From: an uncultured Oscillospiraceae bacterium
GTDB taxonomy: Bacteria; Bacillota; Clostridia; Oscillospirales; Oscillospiraceae
Length of the DNA: 47,470 bases
Assembly (NCBI GenBank): GCA_934597125.1
Contig: CAKTQM010000011.1
Location: 1 to 47,470 of the forward strand
Direction: 5' to 3'
In this document: piece by piece, positions 40,100-47,470 of the stretch
How positions within the stretch are numbered: the first letter of the stretch is position 1
How the letters are laid out: each line of letters begins with the position of its first letter
Program-made: the position numbers and the translations under genes
The notes under the pieces: model-generated
The model's database searches: none
What the model saw: only the letters and a program-made list of their open reading frames with translations
What the model was told of the DNA's origin: nothing

Positions 40100-42580
40100 T
40101 TATTCCTTCGTCAGATGCCGCATGGCGGCCTTCAGCATCAGCCGCTTGGTGCCCACCTTGTCAAAGGCCACCTCGATCAGCGCGTCGCCGCCCATGGCCC
40201 GCACCGACAGCACCAGCCCGTGGCCGAAGGCGGTATGCTTCACACTTTCCCCCGCCTTGACGTCCATCAGCGGCGTGCTGTCCTGCTTCACCGACATGGC
40301 CGCCGCATAGGCAGGCTTCTTCGGCGCGGGGCGGGCCGCCGGACGCTCGGTATGCGCGGCCGCCGCGCCGCCCGTGCCGCGTCTTGCGTAGCTGCCGCTA
40401 TAGCCGCCGCCAAAGCCGTAGGCGGGACTGTCGTTATAGTCGTCGCTCCAGTGGCGCTCCTGACGCGGCTCCGGCTTGCCCAGCCACTGGCTGTTCTCCT
40501 CCGGGATCTCCTCCAAAAAGCGGGAGGGCATAGCGGGGGTGGTGCGGCCGAACAGCATACGCTGTCTGGCGTGGGTCATCACCAGATGCTCCCGCGCACG
40601 GGTCATGGCCACGTAGCACAGCCGCCGCTCCTCCTCCATCTCCTCCTCGTCACCCATGGCGCGGTTGCCGGGGAACAGACCATCCTCCATGCCCACCACA
40701 AACACCTCGGGGAATTCCAGACCCTTGGCGCTGTGCATGGTCATCATCACCACGCAGTTGTCGCCGTCTTCGGTACTGTCCAGATCGGTATACAGGGCCA
40801 CCTCATCCAGAAAACCCGACAGGGTCGGATCGTCCGGCTGGTTATCCAGAAAGGCGTGGATGCTGGAGGTCAATTCCTGCACGTTCTCCAGCCGGCCGCG
40901 GCTCTCCATGTCGTTCTTCTCCGTCAGCATGGCCACATAACCGCTGCGGTTGCAGACGAATTCATAAAACTCCGGCAGGGGCATCTCCCCCGCCCTTTCC
41001 CGCAGCTCCTCTATCAGCGCCACAAAAGCCGTCAGCTTAGAGGCGGCATTTTTCAGTTCCGGATAGTCGGCGGCATTGCGGAAGATCTCATACAGCGGCA
41101 CGCCGTGAGCCGTTGCCAGCAGCTGCGCCTTGTCCACCGTGGCGGCGCCGATCTTGCGGGAGGGCACGTTGACGATGCGCCGCAGCCGCAGATCATCGGT
41201 GGTGTTGTTGATGACGCACAGATACGCCAGCATGTCCTTCACCTCGGCCCGATCGAAGAACTTCATGCCGCCGATGATCTTATAGGGCACGCCGCTGCGC
41301 TTGAAGGCATATTCCAGCGCGTTGGACTGGGCGTTCATGCGGTAGAGCACCGCGTGATCCCGCCAGTTCATACCGCGGTTGTAGTTTGTCATCACCTGAC
41401 CCACCACAAAGTTGGCCTCGTCCCCTTCGTTGAAATTGGTCTTGATGAGCACCTTATCCCCCGCGCCGTTGCGCGTCCACAGGGTCTTTCCCTTGCGTCC
41501 CACATTGTGGCGGATGACGGCGTTGGCCGCGTCCAGTATGTTCTGGGTAGAACGGTAGTTCTGCTCCAGCCGGATCACACGGGCGCCGCGGTACTCCTTC
41601 TCAAAACTGAGGATATTCTCGATATTGGCGCCGCGGAAGCGGTAGATACTCTGGTCGTCATCACCCACCACGCAGATGTTGCGGTATCCCCCCGCCAGCA
41701 GGCTGGTCAACAGGTATTGCAGGTGGTTGGTGTCCTGATACTCGTCCACCAGCACATAGCGGAACTTCCGCTGATAGTACTCCCGCACCTCCGGCCGGCT
41801 CTGCAGCAGCTGCACCGTCAGCAGGATGATGTCGTCAAAATCCAGCGCGTTGGCATCCCGCAGCTTTTTGGCGTACAGCTCGTACACCTTTGCAATGCGC
41901 AGCTTCCGCCAGTCGTTGTTCTTCTCCCAATAGACGCGAAAGCCCTCCGGCAGCAGCATCTCATCCTTTGCCCGGGAAATGACCCCCATGATCTCCCGCA
42001 CGGGAAAGGTCTTCTCATCCAGATCCAGTTCCTTCAGGCAGTCCTTGATGACCCGCTTGCTGTCATCGGTATCGTAGATGGTAAAATCCCGGGAATAGCC
42101 CATCTGCTCAATATCCCGCCGCAGAATCCGGACGCAGGCGGAGTGGAAGGTCGAGGCCCACACGTCCTGTGCCTCCTCCCCCAGCATCCGCTCCAGCCGC
42201 TCCTTCAACTCGTTGGCGGCCTTGTTGGTAAAGGTAATGGCAAGCACCTCCCAGGGGCGGGCGGGCTCCACCGCGCACAAATACTGTACCAGCGGCCGCT
42301 GCTCCGGCGTGGGATCAGCGGCGTAGGCCTCCAGAAACGCCACCTCATCCTCGGAGATGGGGACGGGGATCTCCTCCGTGTCGCTGCCGCGGCCATAGCG
42401 CAGCAGGTTTGCCACACGGTGGATCAGCACCGTGGTCTTGCCGCTGCCCGCACCGGCCAGCAGCAAAAGCGGCCCCTCGGTGGCCATCACGCCCTGACAC
42501 TGCATCTCGTTCAAATGGGCATAGTCCGTGGCGATGGCCTCACGGCGTGCCTGAATAAATCTTTGCTGCAAATCTGTCAT
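40100..42580 (-). CDS. pcrA: ATP-dependent DNA helicase PcrA/UvrD
   Basis: This 826-residue SF1 helicase has motifs in order: Q-motif LNEMQCQGV, I AGAGSGKTTVLIHRV (residue about 42), Ia ITFTNKAANELKERL, II LVDEYQDTNHLQY, III VVGDDDQSIYRFRGA, IV RLEQNYRST, V TMHSAKGLEFPEVFVVG and VI CYVAMTRAREHL. The C-terminal tail with VKHTAFGHGLVLSV is the PcrA tudor-like domain that contacts RNA polymerase. It acts in excision repair and removal of recombination or transcription complexes. Its promoter is divergent from the small-peptide/DNA-repair operon. Confidence 0.96.
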   Translation of the reverse strand: MTDLQQRFIQARREAIATDYAHLNEMQCQGVMATEGPLLLLAGAGSGKTTVLIHRVANLLRYGRGSDTEEIPVPISEDEVAFLEAYAADPTPEQRPLVQYLCAVEPARPWEVLAITFTNKAANELKERLERMLGEEAQDVWASTFHSACVRILRRDIEQMGYSRDFTIYDTDDSKRVIKDCLKELDLDEKTFPVREIMGVISRAKDEMLLPEGFRVYWEKNNDWRKLRIAKVYELYAKKLRDANALDFDDIILLTVQLLQSRPEVREYYQRKFRYVLVDEYQDTNHLQYLLTSLLAGGYRNICVVGDDDQSIYRFRGANIENILSFEKEYRGARVIRLEQNYRSTQNILDAANAVIRHNVGRKGKTLWTRNGAGDKVLIKTNFNEGDEANFVVGQVMTNYNRGMNWRDHAVLYRMNAQSNALEYAFKRSGVPYKIIGGMKFFDRAEVKDMLAYLCVINNTTDDLRLRRIVNVPSRKIGAATVDKAQLLATAHGVPLYEIFRNAADYPELKNAASKLTAFVALIEELRERAGEMPLPEFYEFVCNRSGYVAMLTEKNDMESRGRLENVQELTSSIHAFLDNQPDDPTLSGFLDEVALYTDLDSTEDGDNCVVMMTMHSAKGLEFPEVFVVGMEDGLFPGNRAMGDEEEMEEERRLCYVAMTRAREHLVMTHARQRMLFGRTTPAMPSRFLEEIPEENSQWLGKPEPRQERHWSDDYNDSPAYGFGGGYSGSYARRGTGGAAAAHTERPAARPAPKKPAYAAAMSVKQDSTPLMDVKAGESVKHTAFGHGLVLSVRAMGGDALIEVAFDKVGTKRLMLKAAMRHLTKE

Positions 42581-42617
42581 ACGGTGCGCTCCCCTATCCC
42601 TTGTGGTATTTTTTCCT

Positions 42618-42646
42618 ATTGTAATACAAAATCCGGTTCAGGTCAA
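42618..42646 (-). promoter_or_regulatory. Promoter of pcrA
   Basis: On the minus strand, TTGACC (42646-42641) and TACAAT (42623-42618) are 17 bp apart, 38 bp before the start. Confidence 0.8.
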
Positions 42647-42686
42647 CTATCCGTAAAAATTTTCAAATTTTTGTTCTATTTTCCTC

Positions 42687-42729
42687 TTGACAACAAACCC
42701 TTGTTCGATATATAATGTGTATCGAACAA
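42687..42729 (+). promoter_or_regulatory. Promoter with palindromic operator around the -10 box
   Basis: TTGACA (42687-42692) and TATAAT (42711-42716) are 18 bp apart. TTGTTCGATA (42701-42710) and TATCGAACAA (42720-42729) are perfect 10-bp inverted arms with the -10 box in the 9-bp spacer, so a bound dimer would block transcription. The half-site resembles LexA-type GAAC/GTTC elements, but spacing and orientation are not those of the known Gram-positive LexA box. Confidence 0.75.
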
Positions 42730-42752
42730 AGATTTCAACGGAGGTACCTGTT

Positions 42753-42872
42753 ATGAGTATTATGGGATATATCATCGTGATCGCGGGCACGCTGTCCGCC
42801 TCTGTGAACCTGATGCACCTGATCGACCGGCTGGAGCGGCCCCAGCGCCGCCAGCGCCGCACTGCCGCCTGA
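42753..42872 (+). CDS. 39-residue single-helix membrane peptide
   Basis: This short gene begins ATG at 42753, 8 bp after GGAGG, and ends 3 bp before the radical SAM gene. The peptide (starting MSIMGYIIVIAG) has one membrane helix over about residues 4-24 and then a charged, basic tail ending RRQRRTAA. Small membrane peptides expressed with DNA-repair genes in other bacteria include division inhibitors (SidA, YneA), but there is no sequence motif to prove that here. A well-placed ribosome site, strong promoter and tight coupling support it as real. Confidence 0.68.
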   Translation: MSIMGYIIVIAGTLSASVNLMHLIDRLERPQRRQRRTAA

Positions 42873-42875
42873 GCC

Positions 42876-44144
42876 ATGGATCTTCTGGAAAAGCTGACCC
42901 TTCTGACAGACGCCGCCAAATATGACGCCGCCTGCACGTCCAGCGGCGTCAAGCGGAGCTTTCAGCCGGGGAAGATCGGCAATACGTCCTCCTCCATCGC
43001 CGGCTGCTGCCACAGCTTTTCCGCCGACGGCCGCTGCGTCACCCTCTTAAAGGTGCTGATGACAAACTGCTGCGTCTATGACTGCAAATATTGCGTCAAC
43101 CGCCGCTCTAATGACGTACGCCGCACCGCCTTCACGCCCCGTGAGCTGGCGGAACTGACTATCGGCTTTTACCGGCGGAACTATATCGAGGGTCTGTTCC
43201 TCTCCTCCGGCGTGCTGCGCAGCGCCGACTACACCACAGAACAGATGATTCAGGCACTGCGTATCCTGCGGCAGGAGTATGGCTTTAACGGCTATATCCA
43301 CGCCAAGGCCATCCCCGGCACCGCACCGGAGCTGGTACACCAACTGGGCCTGCTGGCGGATCGCATGAGCGTCAACATCGAGCTGCCCTCCCAGCAGGGC
43401 CTGCAAACACTGGCGCCGGACAAATCAAAGGAGGCGATCCTGCGCCCCATGGGGCTCATCCGCGATACAGTGCTGGAAAACAAGCAGGCCCTTGTCAAAT
43501 ACCGCCACGCCCCCCGCTTCGCACCGGCGGGACAAAGCACCCAGCTGATCGTTGGCGCCACTCAGGACAGTGACTGGCACATCCTGCGCCTGACCGAGGC
43601 GCTCTATCAGAAATATCGCCTCAAGCGGGTTTTTTATTCCGCCTATGTGCCGGTGGTGGAAAACCGTCTTCTGCCGGCTCTGGACACCAAACCGCCCCTG
43701 CTGCGGGAGCACCGGCTCTATCAGGCGGACTGGCTGCTTCGGTTTTACGGCTTTCAGGCCGCCGAACTGCTGGATGAAGGCCACCCCAACTTCGATCCTC
43801 AGTTGGATCCCAAGTGCAGCTGGGCCGTGGCGCATCTGGAACAGTTTCCCGTGGAGGTCATGCGCGCCGATTATGAAGTCCTGCTGCGTGTGCCCGGCAT
43901 CGGCCCCACCAGCGCCCGCCGCATCGTATCCGCCCGCCGCACGGCGCACCTGCGCTTTGAAGACCTGAAAAAGCTGGGCGTGGTCGTCAAGCGAGCACAA
44001 TATTTTCTGCTGTGTGATGGCCGCGCTGCGCCGGGGCTTCGCTTCTCTCCCGCCACCATCACCCAGCAGCTGAAGATCATGGAACAGGGAATGCTGCCTG
44101 CCGGACAGTGGCAGCAGCTATCCCTGTTCGACGCGGTAGGGTAA
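42876..44144 (+). CDS. Putative DNA modification/repair radical SAM protein (TIGR03916 type)
   Basis: This 422-residue protein has the radical SAM cluster motif CX3CX2C (C66, C70, C73 in CVYDCKYC), followed by NRRSNDVRRTAFTPREL, GLFLSSGV and YIHAKAIPG. At the C-terminus (about residues 338-380) a helix-hairpin-helix element, VPGIGPTSARRIVSARR, points to DNA binding. Families of this kind are found with a TIGR03915 partner and often a uracil-DNA-glycosylase domain. It is translationally coupled to the upstream small peptide and lies 5 bp before the partner gene. The reaction is unknown. Confidence 0.92.
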   Translation: MDLLEKLTLLTDAAKYDAACTSSGVKRSFQPGKIGNTSSSIAGCCHSFSADGRCVTLLKVLMTNCCVYDCKYCVNRRSNDVRRTAFTPRELAELTIGFYRRNYIEGLFLSSGVLRSADYTTEQMIQALRILRQEYGFNGYIHAKAIPGTAPELVHQLGLLADRMSVNIELPSQQGLQTLAPDKSKEAILRPMGLIRDTVLENKQALVKYRHAPRFAPAGQSTQLIVGATQDSDWHILRLTEALYQKYRLKRVFYSAYVPVVENRLLPALDTKPPLLREHRLYQADWLLRFYGFQAAELLDEGHPNFDPQLDPKCSWAVAHLEQFPVEVMRADYEVLLRVPGIGPTSARRIVSARRTAHLRFEDLKKLGVVVKRAQYFLLCDGRAAPGLRFSPATITQQLKIMEQGMLPAGQWQQLSLFDAVG

Positions 44145-44149
44145 CAAAT

Positions 44150-45028
44150 ATGGCATGGCGTGATGTTGTTTTTCAATATGACGGCACATTTGAGGGCTTC
44201 CTCTGCTGCGTTTTTGAAAGCTATGTCAATAAAGAATTCCCCATCGTCTTTTCCGGCGATGAGGAATGTTGGTCGCTGTATGAGGTGCGCTACGTGGTAA
44301 CGGAAAAAGGCCACGCCCAGCGGGTCTATCAAAGCATCCTGCGCCGCTCCAAGGCCGCGGCCGATATCGTGCGGCGTGGCTTTCTCACCTGCCTTCCGGA
44401 AAAAGAGTCTCATCTCTACGCCCTGGTCAAAAAGCTCTATGATGAAGGCCCCGCTTTCCTGCGCAACACCGCCGATCCTGTGTACTATCCCGTAGCCAGA
44501 GCCCTGCGGCATATGAATGGTGAGCTGGAAAAGCTGCGTGGCTTCGTGCGTTTTTCCGACTATAGCGGCGTTCTGGGGGCGGAGATCGAGCCGAAAAACC
44601 GCGTCCTCCCGCTGCTGCGCCGCCATTTCTGTGACCGCTACGCCAACGAGGCCTTCTTCCTCTACGACCGCACCCACAAAGAGCTGCTGGTCTACGCCGA
44701 CCGCCATTCCCGCCTTCTTAATGTGGACAGCCTGCAGCTGGCTCTACCCGGCGAGGAGGAGGTTGCCTTCCGCCGTCTGTGGAAACGCTTTTATGAAACG
44801 GTAGCCATCAAAGAACGGTATAACCCCCGCTGTCAGAATACCTTCCTGCCCAAACGATACCGCGGCACCATGACCGAATTTCTGCCCGACGACTATGAGG
44901 CGCGGCGTCAGGGTGTCAATCCGCCAGCAGACGCCGCAGCTTTTCCAGCCCCCGATGTTCCAATCGAGAGATCTGTACCTGAGACACCCCCACAATACGG
45001 GCCGTCTGCTCCTGGGTCAACCCCTTGA
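44150..45028 (+). CDS. TIGR03915-type putative DNA metabolism protein, with extended tail
   Basis: This 292-residue protein starts MAWRDVVFQYDGTFEGFLCCVFESY, typical of the TIGR03915/DUF4130 family that partners the radical SAM protein. Further signs are FRRLWKRFYETVAIKERYNPRCQNTFLPKRYRGTMTEFLPD near residues 205-248. Normal members end about there or continue into a glycosylase domain. Here about 40 Pro-rich residues follow that are only the antisense of sigF, so the natural stop seems lost. No uracil-DNA-glycosylase domain is present in the operon. Confidence 0.88.
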   Translation: MAWRDVVFQYDGTFEGFLCCVFESYVNKEFPIVFSGDEECWSLYEVRYVVTEKGHAQRVYQSILRRSKAAADIVRRGFLTCLPEKESHLYALVKKLYDEGPAFLRNTADPVYYPVARALRHMNGELEKLRGFVRFSDYSGVLGAEIEPKNRVLPLLRRHFCDRYANEAFFLYDRTHKELLVYADRHSRLLNVDSLQLALPGEEEVAFRRLWKRFYETVAIKERYNPRCQNTFLPKRYRGTMTEFLPDDYEARRQGVNPPADAAAFPAPDVPIERSVPETPPQYGPSAPGSTP

Positions 45029-45620
45029 AAAACCGCAGCAGGATCGTCATTCGCTCCTTTTCCGGCAGCGTGTCGATGGCCTCCCGCAGTGCGATGCGCT
45101 CCACCAGCCGTTCCTCCTCCGCGTCTGTGCCCAGCGTGGATTCCAGCGTCAGTCCCTCCGCCGTTTCCTGCTGCAGCGACTCCGGCGCTATGGTAGCCAG
45201 ATCAATGTTGGCGATCTCCTCCACCGACATACCGGTGGCCTCCGACAACTCCGACAACCTGGCCTCCCGTCCCAGCTGATGCCGCAGCCGTTCCCGGGCC
45301 GACCACAGGCTCTGTCCCTTTTCACGGATCGTGCGCCCCACCTTGATGGCGCCGTCATCCCGCAAAAAGCGCCGGATCTCGCCAGAGATCTTCGGCACCG
45401 CATACGTGGAAAACTGCGTGCCATAGTTCAGGTCGAAGCCCTTCACCGCCTTGATAAAGCCGATGCAGCCCAGCTGGTATAGGTCGTCGCTCTCCACACC
45501 GCAGCCGTAGTACCGCTTTACGATCGACCAGATCAGGCCGCTGTTCTCCATCAATACCTGCTGGCAGGCCTCATCATCTCCCCCCTGCGCCCGCTCCAGC
45601 AGTTCAAACAGCTCGCTCAT
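44916..45620 (-). CDS. sigF: Sporulation RNA polymerase sigma factor SigF
   Basis: This 234-residue sigma-70 family protein directs forespore transcription after septation. Region 2 is NSGLIWSIVKRYYGCGVESDDLYQLGCIGFIKAVKGFDLNYGTQFSTYAVPKISGEIRRFLRD. Region 3 follows, then region 4 with a helix-turn-helix, QEQTARIVGVSQVQISRLEHRGLEKLRR. Its ATG overlaps the spoIIAB stop by 4 bp. The last 113 bp overlap the convergent TIGR03915 gene. Confidence 0.97.
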   Translation of the reverse strand: MSELFELLERAQGGDDEACQQVLMENSGLIWSIVKRYYGCGVESDDLYQLGCIGFIKAVKGFDLNYGTQFSTYAVPKISGEIRRFLRDDGAIKVGRTIREKGQSLWSARERLRHQLGREARLSELSEATGMSVEEIANIDLATIAPESLQQETAEGLTLESTLGTDAEEERLVERIALREAIDTLPEKERMTILLRFFKGLTQEQTARIVGVSQVQISRLEHRGLEKLRRLLAD

Positions 45621-46057
45621 CGTTTTGCACGCTGGGATATCCGCTTGCGCATGGTGACCGTGGTGCCGCGCCCGGGCGCCGACTTGACCACCAGCTTGTC
45701 CATAAAGCTCTCCATGATGGTAAAGCCCATGCCGCTGCGCTCCTCGCCGCCGGTGGTGAACATAGGCTGACGGGCCTTCTGCACGTCGTCGATCCCCGCG
45801 CCCCAGTCCCGCACCGTGATCTCCAGCGTGTTGTTCGCCAACAGCTTTAATTTCACCGCGATCCTGCCCAGCTGATCCGGATAGCCATGAACGATAGCGT
45901 TGGTGACCGCCTCGCTGACGGCGGTCTTGATGTCCCCCAGCTCGTCCAGCGTGGGATCCAGCTGTGCCGCAAAGCCTGCCGCCGCCACGCGGGCAAACCC
46001 CTCGTTGCTGCTGCGGCTGAGAAATTCCAGTGTCACATAGTTTTCAATGCGCTGCAT
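45617..46057 (-). CDS. spoIIAB: Anti-sigma F factor SpoIIAB
   Basis: This 146-residue GHKL-type protein kinase binds SigF and phosphorylates SpoIIAA. Motifs: N-box VSEAVTNAIVHGYP, G1 VRDWGAGIDD, G2 ERSGMGFTIMESFMD and the final GRGTTVTM. It starts behind GGAG, 40 bp after spoIIAA. Confidence 0.96.
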   Translation of the reverse strand: MQRIENYVTLEFLSRSSNEGFARVAAAGFAAQLDPTLDELGDIKTAVSEAVTNAIVHGYPDQLGRIAVKLKLLANNTLEITVRDWGAGIDDVQKARQPMFTTGGEERSGMGFTIMESFMDKLVVKSAPGRGTTVTMRKRISQRAKR

Positions 46058-46097
46058 ATGTACGCTCCTCTCATGTTGTATATGTCCGCCATGCGGC

Positions 46098-46403
46098 TCA
46101 CAGAATAGTCATCATCCGCCCGACGCCGGCCGCCTCCAGCACCTTTTTGGGCTGCGGCGCCACATTGCGCAGCGTCACGCCGCCCCCCAGCTCCCGCATC
46201 CGCTGCCAGCCCCGCAGCGCCACGGCGATCCCCGCGCTGTCCATAAACGAGATCCCGCTGAAATCCAGCACCAGCTCTGACGGCAGCGATGATTCGATCT
46301 CCCGCTCCAGTTTTTTCAGCAGCCCCTTCGCTCCATGATGATCCAGTTCTCCTTTCAGATATAATTCCAGAACCCTGTCCCGGCAAGTGGCAGTTACTTC
46401 CAT
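46098..46403 (-). CDS. spoIIAA: Anti-sigma F factor antagonist SpoIIAA
   Basis: This 101-residue STAS-domain protein has the phosphorylated Ser in FSGISFMDSAGIAVALRG (motif DSxG, Ser near residue 57). When dephosphorylated by SpoIIE it releases SigF from SpoIIAB. It is first in the spoIIA operon behind AAAGGAG. I could not find a convincing SigH promoter or Spo0A box in the 75 bp upstream. Confidence 0.96.
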   Translation of the reverse strand: MEVTATCRDRVLELYLKGELDHHGAKGLLKKLEREIESSLPSELVLDFSGISFMDSAGIAVALRGWQRMRELGGGVTLRNVAPQPKKVLEAAGVGRMMTIL

Positions 46404-46449
46404 CTTTGACGCTCCTTTATCATACGATCTCCCTGATACGCTTCATCCG

Positions 46450-46476
46450 GACATGCCTGCGGCATGTCTTTTTTTG
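46450..46476 (+). terminator. Plus-strand hairpin with T-run upstream of spoIIA
   Basis: GACATGCC-TGC-GGCATGTC followed by seven T forms a terminator in the plus direction. No plus-strand gene ends here, so it would stop antisense transcription heading into valS. Confidence 0.6.
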
Positions 46477-46477
46477 C

Positions 46478-46516
46478 AAAAAAGAATCACCGCAGAGATC
46501 ACTCTCTGCGGTGATT
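46478..46516 (-). terminator. Terminator of valS
   Basis: AATCACCGCAGAGA pairs with its complement across a 4-nt loop (46485-46516) and is followed by CTTTTTT on the minus strand, 87 bp past the valS stop. Confidence 0.85.
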
Positions 46517-46603
46517 ATACAAAATTCCACGTGCGATTTTACGCGAAAGCCGCCGATGCCGCCGACAAAGCAAAGTTTTTTGCTGGTTTTGCGGTGTTCC
46601 GCC

Positions 46604-47470
46604 TTACAGCTTCATGGCCTCGGCAGACTCCGTCAGCTTGGCGATCAGAGAGCGGGCCTTCTCCGCCTTCTCCCGCTCGGCGTTAACCACATTCTCCGGC
46701 GCGCGGGAGGTAAAGGATTCGTTGGCGAGCTTGCTCTCGATGCGCTTGAGATTTTCTTCCGCCTTGGCGATCTCCTTGGCAATGCGCTCCAACTCCGCGG
46801 CGATGTCCACCAGTTCCGCCAGCGGCAGGTAGATGTTGGCGTCGTGGGTAGCCACCGTAACCATGCCCTTCAGGTCAGCCGGCGCCTGATCCACCACCGT
46901 CACCTCGCTGGCGTAGGCCATGCGGGTGATAAAGTGCTTGCCCACCTCATAGGTCTCCGGCTGCTTAGTCACCAGAATCAGCTGCGCCTTGCGGGAAGGC
47001 GGCACGTTCATCTCGGCACGGCGGGCGCGGACGGCGGTGATGGCGTCCTTCACATTCTCCATATCGGACTCCGCCTGGGGGAAGTGCAGATACTCCTGAT
47101 AGGTGGGCCATGCCGCGCGGATCAGGAAGTCACCCTCATGGGGCAGCGCCTGCCAGATCTCCTCCGTCAGGAACGGCATGAAGGGGTGCAGCAGCTCCAG
47201 GATCCGCAGCAGCACATAGCACAGCACGTTCTCTGCCGCCAGCTTGGCCGCGGCGTCCTCGCCGTTGAGGCGGGTCTTGGTTAGCTCGATATACCAGTCG
47301 CAATAGGTGTCCCAGATGAAATCATAGATCTTAGCGGAGGCCACACCCAACTCGTAGGCGTCCATGTTCTCCGTCACCTCGCGGATCAGCGTGTTCAGCT
47401 TGCTGAGCACCCACTTGTCCTCCAGCTCCAGCTTCTCCGGCAGCTGCACCTTGTCGATGGTGAGATTCAT
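46604..47470 (-). CDS. valS: Valyl-tRNA synthetase, C-terminal part (runs off the window)
   Basis: These are the last 288 residues of ValS; the catalytic domain lies beyond the window edge, so the Met at the edge is internal. Visible are the anticodon-binding helical domain (DKWVLSKLNTLIREVTENMDAYELGVASAKIYDFIWDTYCDWYIELTK, HPFMPFLTEEIWQALP) and the C-terminal coiled-coil arm (about residues 215-288, LVDIAAELERIAKEIAKAEENLKRIESKLANESFTSRAPENVV), which contacts the tRNA. It is followed by a terminator, then the spoIIA operon. Confidence 0.96.
   Translation of the reverse strand: MNLTIDKVQLPEKLELEDKWVLSKLNTLIREVTENMDAYELGVASAKIYDFIWDTYCDWYIELTKTRLNGEDAAAKLAAENVLCYVLLRILELLHPFMPFLTEEIWQALPHEGDFLIRAAWPTYQEYLHFPQAESDMENVKDAITAVRARRAEMNVPPSRKAQLILVTKQPETYEVGKHFITRMAYASEVTVVDQAPADLKGMVTVATHDANIYLPLAELVDIAAELERIAKEIAKAEENLKRIESKLANESFTSRAPENVVNAEREKAEKARSLIAKLTESAEAMKL

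Noticed and set aside
40094..42715. 873-residue open frame on the plus strand
   Set aside because: Antisense shadow of pcrA, which carries all helicase motifs.
42701..42729. Canonical Gram-positive LexA box
   Set aside because: The palindrome lacks GAAC-N4-GTTC; kept only as an unassigned operator.
46404..46480. SigH promoter or Spo0A box for the spoIIA operon
   Set aside because: Expected from Bacillus, but I found no segment matching both elements at the right spacing.
1..47470. CRISPR array, prophage, insertion sequence or rRNA
   Set aside because: No regular repeats with spacers, no transposase, integrase or phage structural genes, and no rRNA sequence were seen.

Overview
The window looks like chromosomal DNA of a GC-rich, endospore-forming anaerobic Firmicute, most likely a gut bacterium of the order Oscillospirales (Oscillospiraceae or Ruminococcaceae type). 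This rests on the spoIIAA-spoIIAB-sigF operon, a class A RNase P RNA, the hprK/rapZ/yvcK/whiA/dnaE block, AGGAGG-type ribosome binding sites, many good TTGACA-N17-TATAAT promoters, and families common in Clostridia (DUF4364, C_GCAxxG_C_C, DUF1700/DUF4097, hydroxylamine reductase). There is no rRNA, CRISPR array, prophage or insertion sequence, and the genus cannot be fixed from the sequence alone.

Layout. Positions 1-4100: tRNA-Glu, an ADC-like hypothetical and a PhzF-family enzyme, then an amino-acid ABC transporter operon whose binding protein appears circularly permuted. 4100-4800: an intergenic stretch with GTAGGGGC hairpin repeats, then rnpB. 4950-9650: single genes and short operons: a multi-pass membrane protein, an AIM24/TIGR00266 protein, an orphan ABC ATPase with an altered Q-loop, a Dabb-fold protein, a membrane-flavodoxin fusion with a DUF2284 protein, and tRNA-Pro. 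9790-13110: hybrid cluster protein, a membrane-anchored CAP-domain protein and a GNAT/YoaP-like acetyltransferase. 13229-20390: a sugar or polyol island with a LacI-family regulator, Gfo/Idh/MocA dehydrogenase, binding protein, double ATPase and permease on the minus strand, and a divergent sugar-phosphate isomerase. 20594-24448: a flippase overlapping a TetR regulator, then a PutP-type symporter behind a 32-bp palindrome. 24500-26320: a padR-DUF1700-DUF4097 operon with a palindromic operator. 26457-28186: FrhB-like iron-sulfur protein and queH.

28782-38990 on the minus strand is a dense housekeeping block: hprK, ROK glucokinase, murB, rapZ, yvcK, whiA, a C_GCAxxG_C_C protein and dnaE, with gaps of at most 28 bp or short overlaps, followed by a DUF4364 gene that has its own promoter inside the end of dnaE. 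It joins carbon sensing, cell-wall precursor supply, division control and replication. rpmB is divergent from hprK. 39516-42580 carries a DUF2500 protein and a PcrA/UvrD helicase.

Divergent from pcrA is an operon with a palindrome wrapped around its -10 box. It encodes a 39-residue predicted membrane peptide, a radical SAM putative DNA modification/repair protein and its TIGR03915-type partner. The partner gene runs 113 bp tail-to-tail into sigF. The window closes with the spoIIA operon and the 3' part of valS.

The strongest candidates for something new are the circularly permuted amino-acid binding protein (3175-3987) and the palindrome-controlled small-peptide/DNA-repair operon (42687-45028). 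All functional calls come from reading motifs; no database search was run.
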